DNA of 64,000 nt from CAZKWG01 sp964615375 (GTDB lineage: Bacteria; Myxococcota_A; UBA796; CAZKWG01): the NCBI GenBank assembly GCA_964615375.1, contig CAZTOW010000045.1, forward strand, positions 16,800-80,799. Reading direction: 5' to 3'. The notes under the pieces are model-generated. The model made no database searches, was not told the origin of the DNA, and saw nothing but the letters and a program-made list of their open reading frames with translations. A program made the translations under genes and the position numbers. This document shows, piece after piece, positions 41,578 to 49,747 of the stretch. Every line of letters begins with the position of its first letter. Positions within the stretch are counted from its first letter, which is position 1.

Positions 41578-42936
41578 TCACTCCATGGTGGGGTCCCGCA
41601 GGGTCGGATCCCGCAGGGTCGGATCCCGCTCCACGTAGACATCTGGCGAACTTTCGAGACTCGCCACCGCCGTATACGGCGAGCCGGTTGCGACCGCTGC
41701 GGGGGTGCCCGCATGGGAGGCTCCGATACCCAGCAGGCTCGCAGTGACGAACACGAGCGTAAGCATGGCGTTCAGGCCGGCGTCGAGCGTAGTCGCGGCA
41801 TCGCTGCGGGTCGCCTTGGACCGCTGACGCTCCAACCAGCCCTGGGCCCTCTGCCACGCCTGCTTTCTGCGGAGACCGGCGTAGGCCGGATTCGAGGTCA
41901 GATCCTCGACGAGATCGGCCCGCTGCTCCACCGACATGTTCTTGCCCGACGCGATGTCGATCACGCGGTTCAGGTGGAACTGAGCGCGGGCGTAGGAGAA
42001 CCGGTCCGCGCGACACCAGATCGCCATCAGGTTCGTGTGCGGGAGGATCTCGTCGGGTGCGAGTGCGGCGGCGCGCTCGAGATGGCTGGCGGCTTCGTCG
42101 AACATGCCGAGGTCGGCGAAGACGCTGGCGACGTTCGACAACATCTTCCACCGCGTGCCCGGATCGTCGGCGAACTGGAGCCCAATCGTGCCGAAGCTCA
42201 GCGCCTCGGGGAGCTTTCCGAGCTTGCGATGGATCATCGTCGCGTAGCGGTACCAGTGGGGGTCGCGTCGATGGGCGTCGCGAATCGCCTGGAGCGCTTC
42301 GTTGGCCCGCTCCATCTCGCCAGCCATGTAGCGTTCGTGCACCTCCTGAAGTTTCGAGGGCACGGGCCCCGAGGGAGGAGCCGGCCGGTTGGAGAGGAGA
42401 CGGGCGGCCTGCGCGCGGAGGAAGCGCCGAGCGCGCGACAGCGCCTGCCGCACGACCGTCGGCTCGACGCCCGAGGACTCGGCAATGGCCGAAGCCGACT
42501 CGTCTTCGATGGCCGCGCGGATGAGCCACTGGATGTCCCGCACCGTGCTCGCGTTCGGACGCACGTCCCGCGCCTTGGCCAGCGACAGCAGCTCGTTTCG
42601 AAGCGCCGGGTCCAGCAGGACCTCGTCGTTGCCCGCGGGATCCGGCGCTGGGGCGGCAGCGACGAGCTCTTCTCGAACGGGCAGGGGACGGCGGGACGGG
42701 TGGAGGTCCCGCAGCGCCTTGCGGAGCGCAGGCTGCGCGCGCGCCTGGAGGAGGGGCACCAGGGTCCCCTGCGCCAGGGCCTTCTCGTAGGCCTCTGGAT
42801 CCGTCTTCGGGAGCTCGGCGAGCACGAGGTAGAGCTCGCTCAGGAACGTGTTCCGCAATTCACGCGAAGCGTTGTGAAGCGCCGGCATTCCGTCGATAAC
42901 CGTGTCGAGGATGTCGATGTTGCTCTGGTCGCTCAT
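41578..42936 (-). CDS. Sigma/HTH-TPR protein with C-terminal transmembrane helix
   Basis: ATG 42936 follows GGAGG. In the 452-residue protein, residues about 115-190 contain a helix-turn-helix resembling sigma region 4 (AIAESSGVEPTVVRQALSRA). Residues about 205-370 are TPR-like (YATMIHRKLGKLPEALSFGT, FADLGMFDEAASHLERAAAL). A transmembrane helix (LNAMLTLVFVTASLLGIGAS) lies near 410. The last residues repeat DPTLRDPTLRDPTME, from a 15-bp tandem repeat at 41598-41627. It is divergent from the TIR gene, with a perfect palindrome between them. It could be a membrane-tethered regulator of that gene (inference). The 298 bases between it and the IS66 remnant hold nothing I can identify. Confidence 0.65.
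   Translation of the reverse strand: MSDQSNIDILDTVIDGMPALHNASRELRNTFLSELYLVLAELPKTDPEAYEKALAQGTLVPLLQARAQPALRKALRDLHPSRRPLPVREELVAAAPAPDPAGNDEVLLDPALRNELLSLAKARDVRPNASTVRDIQWLIRAAIEDESASAIAESSGVEPTVVRQALSRARRFLRAQAARLLSNRPAPPSGPVPSKLQEVHERYMAGEMERANEALQAIRDAHRRDPHWYRYATMIHRKLGKLPEALSFGTIGLQFADDPGTRWKMLSNVASVFADLGMFDEAASHLERAAALAPDEILPHTNLMAIWCRADRFSYARAQFHLNRVIDIASGKNMSVEQRADLVEDLTSNPAYAGLRRKQAWQRAQGWLERQRSKATRSDAATTLDAGLNAMLTLVFVTASLLGIGASHAGTPAAVATGSPYTAVASLESSPDVYVERDPTLRDPTLRDPTME
41598..41627. repeat. 15-bp tandem repeat in 3' coding end
   Basis: Two exact copies of GCAGGGTCGGATCCC lie head to tail, with a partial third copy before them, inside the last codons of the HTH-TPR gene. They encode the DPTLR repeat. 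The length is a multiple of three, so copy changes would keep the frame. Confidence 0.8.
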
Positions 42937-42994
42937 GGGAAACCTCCTCGGGTTGTTGCAGGGACGCGCCTCCTCTCTGAGCTGCAGATGCGTT

Positions 42995-43008
42995 AGCGAA
43001 ATTTCGCT
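42995..43008. promoter_or_regulatory. Perfect 14-bp palindrome in divergent promoter region
   Basis: AGCGAAATTTCGCT lies between the divergent HTH-TPR gene (start 42936) and the TIR gene (start 43131). A dyad of this length at this place is a good operator candidate for the neighbouring HTH protein or another regulator. I see no clear -10/-35 pair around it. Confidence 0.5.
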
Positions 43009-43130
43009 CACACTGTCGCCCGATGTCCAGCGAAAACGTCGGCGAACGGCCTCTCTCGACGTGGGTGAAGCGACACCGACGGACCCGCCGCAGAAGACGC
43101 CACCGCCACCGGCGGGGCGGAGCTGCCACG

Positions 43131-43571
43131 ATGGACGTCCCAGCCCCTGACATATTCATCAGTCACGCGTCGTCCGACGAGACACTCGCATGCGCGGCCG
43201 ACCGCGCCCTGCGTCGCGCGGGACTTCGCACCTTCCTCCTCACGCAGCGCGAAGGTCGTCCAGGCAGCGCGTGGTTCGCAGAGCTGGATGCGGCCCTCGG
43301 CCAGGTGCGCATGATCGTGGTGCTGGTCACCCCGCGAGCCGTGGTCTCACGCTGGGTCGAGTACGAATGGCGCACGGCCAGCGTGAGAGCGATCGAGACC
43401 GGCTCGTGCGTCGTTCTCCCCGTTCTCGTCGAAGGTCCCGATCCTTCGGAGCTTCCTGCGGGCCTGAAGTACTGGGGCGTCCTCGACCTCCGGCGCTCTC
43501 GGAGCCCGCGATCGCGTTGGCGTGCCGTGGTCGCGGCTGCCGGAGTCGCGGCCAGGGTGCACACGCGATGA
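43131..43571 (+). CDS. Short TIR-domain protein
   Basis: I chose ATG 43131, which starts MDVPAPDIFISHASSDE, the first strand of the fold; the longer open frame from 43023 adds an Arg/His-rich stretch. The 146 residues are essentially one TIR domain: DIFISHAS, LRRAGLRTFLL, IVVLVTPRAVVSRWVEYEW with a Glu in the position of the NADase catalytic residue, and CVVLPVLVEG. Bacterial TIR proteins hydrolyse NAD+ or make cyclic ADP-ribose signals in defence. It has no sensor domain of its own. The stop overlaps the ATG of the next gene (ATGA), so the partner is translationally coupled, and the divergent HTH-TPR gene may be the regulator. Confidence 0.8.
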   Translation: MDVPAPDIFISHASSDETLACAADRALRRAGLRTFLLTQREGRPGSAWFAELDAALGQVRMIVVLVTPRAVVSRWVEYEWRTASVRAIETGSCVVLPVLVEGPDPSELPAGLKYWGVLDLRRSRSPRSRWRAVVAAAGVAARVHTR

Positions 43572-44002
43572 CGTCTGGTTCGGCGCTGCCCGGCCCGTCG
43601 CTGCCCGCTTCCGCCGCCCCCAGGCCCGGCGCCGACCCGCAGACCGCCCCCGCGCCCGCCGAGCCCCCAGCGCCTGCCGAGCCCGCCTTCGGCGAGGACA
43701 CCACCGGCATCGTGTTCCCACCCGAGCGCACCTGCACCCCGGACGAGGTCGCCGAGGGCCAGGCGCAGGCGCAGCGGGACGCGGATGAAGACCTGGTCGC
43801 GCAAGGGGTCGGGGACGGCGCTGCCCTCCAGATCGAGGTGCAGGTCGGCGACGGGATCCAGGAGCCCGCGCCCCCCGAGGTGGCGACCACCGCGATCCCC
43901 ACCAGCGCCCCCGAGGCCAAGGCCCAGGTCGACACCTTCCTCGCCGCGCGCGGGGTCAAGACGCTGGGCAAGCTCAGCGTGGACGACCTCCGCGCCCTCT
44001 AG
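43568..44002 (+). CDS. Partner of TIR gene, apparently truncated by a stop
   Basis: ATG 43568 overlaps the TIR stop. The 144-residue product has a Pro/Ala-rich N-terminal half, then an acidic helical part (EVAEGQAQAQRDADEDLVAQ), and a small C-terminal domain that begins APEAKAQVDTFLAARGVKTL and GKLSVDDLRAL. The same frame continues beyond the TAG at 44000-44002 with VQVIGRETGSTDAGYLVWKI, which looks like the rest of that domain. I therefore suspect a nonsense change or read error. I do not recognise the family. Overlap with TIR suggests that it is an adaptor, chaperone or immunity partner. Confidence 0.55.
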   Translation: MTSGSALPGPSLPASAAPRPGADPQTAPAPAEPPAPAEPAFGEDTTGIVFPPERTCTPDEVAEGQAQAQRDADEDLVAQGVGDGAALQIEVQVGDGIQEPAPPEVATTAIPTSAPEAKAQVDTFLAARGVKTLGKLSVDDLRAL

Positions 44003-44086
44003 GTCCAGGTGATCGGGCGCGAGACCGGCAGCACCGACGCCGGCTACCTCGTCTGGAAGATCCGCTTCCCGGAGGGTCATCCGGTC

Positions 44087-44704
44087 CGACCGCGCCTGCC
44101 CAGAGGGCAGCCAGCACCCGATCCGCGATGTTCTGCGACTGGAGCCGCACCTCGGCGTAGGCGTCGGACGCCGTGCGATCCAACCACGGAGACGTCCGCA
44201 GCCACAGCGACGGAGAGGTGGGGAGCTCTGGGTCGAGGGCCGGTAGCAGGTACCGATCGAACGCGCTGGGCTTGTCGAGGTCCGCCGACACTACGACCAC
44301 GAGCCAGAACTGCAAACGGCCGTAGGCATGCAGCTCCAGCCACTTGCTCAGGCGCTCCGCCCCCTTGGCGTCGGCATCCCAGTCGATCAGCACCGCGACC
44401 GGCACCTGCTCGATGCCCCCACGGTCCTCGGAGAGCTGCGTGCCCACCTCGACGACCTTGCCCAGCACGTCCAGCAGCGTGATGGCGGGCGCCAGCCCGG
44501 TCATGCCAGCCACGCTCTGTCCGAGGGCCGTGTACCGCTGGCCTCGAATCCAGCCAATCTCTCTCCAGAAGTGCGCGCTGACGGCGTCGGCCGCTGCTCC
44601 GTTGGGGTCCAGCGCGTCGCCGAGGTCCCGTCGCCCAGCCACTGCTCCCACTGGCGCGCCAGCTCCGCGTTCCGCCCGATCATGGGTGCTGGTTGCGAGG
44701 CCAC
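44087..44704 (-). pseudogene. Frameshifted gene of unknown function
   Basis: GTG 44704 is preceded by GGAGGG. The first frame gives IGRNAELARQWEQWL and then loses sense. The next frame carries on with DALDPNGAAADAVSAHFWRE, GWIRGQRYTALGQSVAGMTG, VAVLIDWDADAKGAERLSKW and AEVRLQSQNIADRVLAALWA. One indel near 44640 restores a single protein of about 200 residues. The 3' end is undefined because the frame runs on opposite the TIR-partner gene. No family is recognised. The conserved-looking helices suggest a soluble protein. Confidence 0.45.
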
Positions 44705-45150
44705 CGTGGAGCCCTCCGGAGGGAGGCTATAACGAGCAGGCTGGCGCGCGGCGCTGGCGGGGCCGCTCGACGACCTGGAGGACCACGACCGCGGACGCCA
44801 CGGCGAGGGCCTGCTGACGCTTCTCGTCGGCCGCGGAGGTACGGAGCGGGGAGGGTGGGCCTGGAAGTCAACCTCGACATCCTGACCTTCAACCTTTGTT
44901 GCCTGGTCGCCGATCCCGTGGCGGCGATGACGTCACTCACCTCGGCTCTACGCTACGCATCTCGCCGCGATGCCTGACCATAGAGCTCAGGAGGTGGTTA
45001 TTTCAGGGACAAAGTCGGCAACGACGGGGTGGGGAGAAGAGCGCGGGCCATCGGGTGACCGGATCCGAATATGCGGAACGACAGATCACGACCATAGAGC
45101 CGTCGTGGGTGGGATTGCGGCCGCCGGAGCCTGCGATTGGCGAATCAGGC
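44705..45150. other. Intergenic, possible short gene fragment only
   Basis: No complete gene is visible. On the minus strand a short open piece (about 44732-44840) reads DEKRQQALAVASAVVVLQVV and stops, which could be the end of a lost gene. The right part (44870-45150) is less GC-rich and contains no convincing ORF, hairpin or promoter. Confidence 0.3.
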
Positions 45151-45155
45151 AGGAG

Positions 45156-47532
45156 CTACCTGAGCCATGACCGAGCAGCCTTCACGGTGGGATGCTCGGG
45201 GCCAAGTGCGCGCTCCAGCCGGTCAGCGGCCTCGCGCATGTGGCGCTCGCCATCTGGATCTCCCATGTCGCGAAGGCAGCGCCCCATCTCGAACAGCGTG
45301 ATCGCCGTCTCCGGGTGCTCGGGTCCGAGCGTCTTCTCCGTGATGGCCAGGTCGCGCCCGTAAGAGTCCAGCGCCTCGGCGTACTTCCCCTGGCGCGCCA
45401 GCGCCTGGCCGATGGCGTTCAGCGTGATCGCCGTCTCCGGGTGCTCGGGTCCGAGCGTCTTCTCCGTGATGGCCAGGTCGCGCCCGTAAGAGTCCAGCGC
45501 CTCGGCGTACTTCCCCTGGCGCGCCAGCGCCTGGNNNNNNNNNNNNNNNNNNNNNNNNNNNNNNNNNNNNNNNNNNNNNNNNNNNNNNNNNNNNNNNNNN
45601 NNNNNNNNNNNNNNNNNNNNNNNNNNNNNNNNNNCGCCTCGGCGTACTTCCCCTGGCGCGCCAGCGCCTGGCCGATGGCGTTCAGCGTGCTCGCCGTCTC
45701 CGGGTGCTCGGGTCCGAGCGTCTTCTCCTGGATGGCCAGGGAGCGCCCGTAAGAGTCCAGCGCCTCGGCGTACTTCCCCTGGCGCGCCAGCGCCTGGCCG
45801 ATGGCGTTCAGCGTGATCGCCGTCTCCGGGTGCTCGGGTCCGAGCGTCTTCTCCGTGATGGCCAGGTCGCGCCCATAGTAGTCGAGCGCCTCGGCGTACT
45901 TCCCCTGGCGCGCCAGCGCCTGGCCGATGGCGTTCAGCGTGCTCGCCGTAGACGGGTGCTCGGGTCCGAGCGTCTTCTCCTGGATGGCCAGGGAGCGCCC
46001 ATAGTAGTCGAGCGCCTCGGCGTACTTCCCCTGGCGCGCCAGCGCCTGGCCGATGGCGTTCAGCGTGATCGCCGTCTCCGGGTGCTCGGGTCCGAGCGTC
46101 TTCTCCGTGATGGCCAGGTCGCGCCCATAGTAGTCGAGCGCCTCGGCGTACTTCCCCTGCCTCGCCAGCGCCTGGCCTCCCTCGTTGTAGAAGTACGAGG
46201 CCCACTCGCCCTCGCCGAGCGCTGGCGCCAGGGTGGCGCACAACACCAGGCTTTCCGCGTAGCGGGCCATGTGCTTGTAGTGCTGGGCGAGCCGCAGCGC
46301 GATCCAGAGGTGCGCCTCGGGGCTATGACCGTCGAGCCTCACGGCCGCTTCGGCCAGGTGTGGGGCGACGAGCGCCAGCCCGCGCAGGGCCATGGTCTCC
46401 GAGGCCGTGGACGAGGCGACGGCACCGAGCGCGTCCAGCACCGCCGTGGCGGCTGCTTCCCCTCCACGGTGGCGAGCGTACTCCCGAACCACTCGGTGGA
46501 GGAACGGCGCCCCCACCCCGTCGAGCTGCACGAGCCCCAGCCCGATCAGCCGCTCCAGCGTTGCGACGCCCACGTCGTCCGGGACCGGACCTCGCGACAG
46601 CGACGTCGCCGCCTGGAAGAGCACCTCGCGCGGTATCGGCGCCGCTGCGAACCAGCCCCCGACCCACAGCATCCGCCGGGCGTGCGCGTCCACCTCGTCG
46701 GCCTCGTCGAGCAGGTCCACGCTCGCGTCGAACAGGCGCCGCAGGCTGGAGTCCTTGCGCAGCAGCTTCGGGACGCCTTTCTCGTCGAAGAACGGGACGA
46801 CGCCCTTCCTACGGATCTCAGCCCGCAGCGTCGCTGGCGTGCGCACGCCCTTCGCGAGGATCTTCGCGGCGACCGCCAGCGCCAGGGTGAGGTGGTCGAG
46901 CTCTTCGCAGAGGTCAACGGCACCCTCGGGTGGCTTCTGGGCTGCCTCCGCGCTGCCGAGGAGGAGCTCCAGCGCCTGCGCGGGCGGGAGGCGATCGACG
47001 TCGATGCGGGTGACCCCGTCGAGGTCGGTGAGCCGCGTGGTGACCAGCACGCGGACCCGCGGGCTCACGGGGACCAGGTCGGGCCAGCTGTCCGCGTGGT
47101 CCACGTTGTCGAAGACCACCAGCACCGGGCCTGCCGCCTGCTCCAGCGTCTGCCGAACGGCGACCACGCGATGGGGCAACTCGGCGGGGAGCCCCTCCAG
47201 GCGCAGCGGGTCCTCGGCGAGCCTGCCGAACTCGGCCGAGGCGTCCTGCTCCTCGGCGTTCACCCAGCAGAGGATCTCGTAGTCCTCCAGGTGCCGCCAG
47301 GCGTACTCGCAGGCCAGCGTCGTCTTCCCGAGGCCCCCGAGGCCGGTCAGCCCGCCGGGCTTCGCCGCCCGCTGGTCGAGCGCCACCTGAGCGCCGCCGA
47401 GGAGCAGTCGATGGATCTCCGCGAGCTCCTCCTCGCGGCCGACGAAGCGCTTGGGGCGAGGGGGGAGGTTGGCCTTGCGGGTGTGCGCCGATTCGCGACG
47501 CCCCTCCGAGCCTGGCGGCGGCGGCGGAGGGG
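45156..47532 (-). CDS. NB-ARC/TPR part of a CHAT-STAND protein, interrupted by assembly gap
   Basis: The minus frame is open from the end of the CHAT ORF: a Pro-rich linker, RKANLPPRPKRFVGREEELA, then the nucleotide-binding P-loop GLGGLGKTTLACEYAW, Walker B VLVVFDNVD, VRVLVTTR and a GLPLAL-like LTLALAVAAK segment. A winged-helix part follows, and then TPR repeats of 42 residues (ARQGKYAEALDYYGRDLAIT, then EKTLGPEHPETAITLN). These are nearly identical at DNA level and contain the 100-N gap. No ATG, GTG or TTG precedes the P-loop in this frame except GTG 47386, which is too late, so this is best read as the continuation of the CHAT gene after a frameshift. STAND ATPases of this kind act as switches in conflict systems. 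Confidence 0.8.
45535..45634. other. Assembly gap (100 N) within TPR repeats
   Basis: Exactly 100 N interrupt near-identical 126-bp TPR repeats, the usual placeholder for an unknown gap length. The number of TPR units and the reading frame across the gap cannot be known from this sequence. Confidence 0.98.
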
Positions 47533-48594
47533 CTACACGGGGGGGCGGATCACATAGGTGGCGGCGTTCACGCCCGCCTTCGTCTTGATCTGCGGTTCCG
47601 CCGTCGCGGTGATGCCCTCCAGCTCGTAGGCGGCGCGCCCCAGGGCCACCGCGTCCTCGATCGTGCGGTCATGCCCGATCGCCTGGTACAGGCCATCGGC
47701 GAAGAGGACTCCTGCCCGATCGACGACCGGGCCCTTCATGCCCACGACCACCGGGATCTGCTGGGCGATGGCCTCCGCCTGGTCGTCCGAGTAGCAGGCG
47801 TTCAACACCACGCATTGAACGTGAGCCGTGAAGAGCCCAAAGAGGGATGCCAGGGCGGAAGAAGGGATGCGCTGGCGGGTGCCGGTCTGCCCCTCGAGGA
47901 TCAGGCCCTCCGGCGTCCCGTGACCGGCGAAGTGAACGATCGCGGGCTTGTGCGCCAGCAACTCCTGGCGGAGGTCGCCTGCGCGCACGGCCCAGGCTGA
48001 GACCAGCTCGAAGCGGTCGCGGAGCTCGGACATCTGGAGCCGTTCGCGGATACCCCGGATCTCCTGGTCCAGGGCAAGGCGCCCGGTGTCGCTGGGGTTG
48101 GCGGCGAGGAAGAGGATCTTCATGCGGGTGGTCTCCGCGGCCCGAGGGGTGACTGAGGTGCCGAGGTTGAAGGTGTGCGCGCCGCCCTGGAAGTTGAACT
48201 GCTGGCCGACCGGGCCGTGGTTGATGATGGTCTGGGTCGCCGCAGGGCCGGGCCTGCTCAGGGCGGCTGAAGGCGCCATCGTCCTGGGGGTCACCTCCGC
48301 GACCTCGGGCAGGGGGACCTTCCACGCCGCTGCCGTCTCCCGGATGCGAGCGGCCTGCTTCGGCTTCGCCACCAGCAGCGCCTCGAAGAACTCCTGATCC
48401 GCCATCCCGTTGCGCTTGAGCTCGGTGACGGCCTGGTGGATCACCTCGGCCGACGAAGCCGACCCGCCAGGGAGCTCGTCCAACAGGGCCGCACCGCCCG
48501 GCAAACCCACGAGGAACCGCCGCAGCTGCTCGACACCGAACAGCTCCTTGAGCAGCCTCTCCAGCGCCTTCTCGGGGGTCTCCGGCAAGCTCAA
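47533..48594 (-). CDS. EAD1-like / CHAT protease domain protein
   Basis: Residues about 8-95 resemble an effector-associated domain of the EAD1 type (LRRFLVGLPGGAALLDELPG, then ADQEFFEALLVAKPKQ). A glycine/asparagine-rich linker (TIINHGPVGQQFNFQGG) leads to a CHAT caspase-like domain at about 155-353 with His225 in VHFAGHG and Cys267 in VVLNACYSDD, so it should be an active protease. The frame ends ATYVIRPPV at a run of seven C. One extra C would fuse it to the NB-ARC-TPR frame. TTG 48588 has GGAGG at six bases and is a better start than TTG 48594. The whole, EAD-CHAT-NB-ARC-TPR, would be a self-contained immune-type receptor with protease effector. Confidence 0.85.
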   Translation of the reverse strand: MSLPETPEKALERLLKELFGVEQLRRFLVGLPGGAALLDELPGGSASSAEVIHQAVTELKRNGMADQEFFEALLVAKPKQAARIRETAAAWKVPLPEVAEVTPRTMAPSAALSRPGPAATQTIINHGPVGQQFNFQGGAHTFNLGTSVTPRAAETTRMKILFLAANPSDTGRLALDQEIRGIRERLQMSELRDRFELVSAWAVRAGDLRQELLAHKPAIVHFAGHGTPEGLILEGQTGTRQRIPSSALASLFGLFTAHVQCVVLNACYSDDQAEAIAQQIPVVVGMKGPVVDRAGVLFADGLYQAIGHDRTIEDAVALGRAAYELEGITATAEPQIKTKAGVNAATYVIRPPV

Positions 48595-48621
48595 CCTCCA
48601 CCGCGCCAGCCCCGGCCAGCG

Positions 48622-48653
48622 CGCGACACCCTTGCTCTATAATTGGTGTCGCG
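48622..48653. promoter_or_regulatory. Inverted repeat over a TATAAT promoter element
   Basis: Perfect 9-bp arms CGCGACACC and GGTGTCGCG flank 14 bases that contain TATAAT (48638-48643, plus strand). It stands about 30 bases upstream of the CHAT gene start on the minus strand. The dyad fits a repressor operator overlapping a promoter. On the minus strand the same bases offer only a poor -10, so orientation is uncertain. Confidence 0.5.
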
Positions 48654-48847
48654 CCAGGCGGGTGTGATCCCCAGCACGCCGAGCAATGGTGCCTCCCCCA
48701 GAACCAGCGCAACGACGGGGCTCCTCTCCATCACCACGCCGCTTGAACACATCCCGCGGCACCAGATCGCCGAAACAGCTTGTCCAACTCCGTGAGGCCG
48801 GGCCAGGGCCATATCCGGCTGAAGGCGACCTGTGAGTCGCCAGGCAA

Positions 48848-48871
48848 GGGAGCCATCACGAGCGGGGCGCG
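48848..48871. repeat. Palindrome D, copy 4 (left arm only)
   Basis: The 24 bases from GGGAGCC through ATCACGAGCGGGGCGCG are identical to 27783-27806, but the second arm of the palindrome is absent here. It joins directly to the coding-like fragment that follows. Confidence 0.65.
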
Positions 48872-49001
48872 AGCCGACAGCGCCTTCCTCGAGCGCGCGG
48901 ATCGGACCGCTGTGGGCGTGCTGCTGGGCCACCTGCTGGGTGAGGAGCACGTCTTCGACTTCTCGGCCGGGCGGATCCAGCGCAAGGAGTCGCGCCCGTG
49001 A
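48872..49001 (+). pseudogene. 5'-truncated gene fragment coupled to next gene
   Basis: After the D arm the plus frame reads FLERADRTAVGVLLGHLLGE and HVFDFSAGRIQRKE to a TGA that overlaps the next ATG (ATGA). No start codon with a ribosome site precedes it, so the 5' part of the gene was probably lost where the repeat joins. The family is unknown. Confidence 0.35.
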
Positions 49002-49747
49002 ACGCCGAGCTGGGGCGGCTGGCCCGCGCGCTGGCGAAGGGGCTCACCGACGGCGAGGGACGCCGCCTCGCGCGCGACGGGCCGCAGGGCGAGGACATCG
49101 AGCCGGAGCTGCCGGGGGACGCCGCGAGGCGCATCGAGCGCGCTGGAGAGCTGGTCCAGGTGTGGTCCAAGCGTGGGCTCATCGACGCCGAGCTGCGAAC
49201 CCTCGGCAGCCTGCCGATCCGGGCGCTCGGCGCTGGCGTGCTCCCGTTGACGCTGGGGCTCCCTCCTGCGCCGTGTACCCTGAGCGCGGGCCAGCTCCAG
49301 GCCTGGCTCCGGCTGGCGTCGTCGCCCGAGCTCGCGGCCGTCTCCGATCTCCCTGGCGCCTTCCTGGACCGGGCCCTCTCCGGGCCCAGCCCCACGCTGG
49401 CCATGCGACCCCTCCAGCCAGGGGACCGGGCGCGCGCGGCGGAGGCCCTGTCGCTGGCGATGCTCACGACCCTCGCCGAGCGGGATCCCGACTGGCCCTA
49501 CCTCCCGGATGAGGCCGCGGCGGTGCTGCTGCCTGCCCTCCTCGACCTGGAGCGCATGCGCGTGTACCCCCGGGGAAGATCGCTGGCGGTGGAGGTGCCG
49601 GCGCGGGCAGGGGGGCCTGGGGTGGACGCAGCGCTGGCGGAGGCCCGGAGGGCCCTCGACGCTGCCACGGTGGAGCGGGTCCGCGCGCGCTGTGGGGGTG
49701 GGCTCCGGTTGTTGCTGCCGGTGGCTGGGGGGGAGCGAGGCTGTTGA
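48998..49747 (+). CDS. Hypothetical protein
   Basis: The 249-residue soluble protein has no signal peptide. The N-terminus (about 5-75) is helical and charged (RLARALAKGLTDGEGRRLAR, ELVQVWSKRGLIDAELRTLG), reminiscent in length and composition of small adaptor domains near the CHAT gene, but I cannot assign it. The C-terminal part contains ALSLAMLTTLAERDPDWPYL and an Arg-rich end. It is coupled by ATGA to the truncated fragment upstream. It is divergent from the CHAT-STAND gene and may belong to that locus. Confidence 0.5.
   Translation: MNAELGRLARALAKGLTDGEGRRLARDGPQGEDIEPELPGDAARRIERAGELVQVWSKRGLIDAELRTLGSLPIRALGAGVLPLTLGLPPAPCTLSAGQLQAWLRLASSPELAAVSDLPGAFLDRALSGPSPTLAMRPLQPGDRARAAEALSLAMLTTLAERDPDWPYLPDEAAAVLLPALLDLERMRVYPRGRSLAVEVPARAGGPGVDAALAEARRALDAATVERVRARCGGGLRLLLPVAGGERGC

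Noticed and set aside
42386..42940. Plus-strand open frames opposite the HTH-TPR gene
   Set aside because: They are low-complexity Arg/Ser/Ala frames that mirror the coding strand, with no ribosome sites or motifs.
45535..45634. Frame change across the N run as a real frameshift
   Set aside because: The gap length is a placeholder, so the apparent frame change carries no information.
45156..46190. Direct repeats as a CRISPR array
   Set aside because: The 126-bp units are contiguous coding TPR repeats without spacers. The 45-bp units at 62560-63780 are likewise protein repeats.
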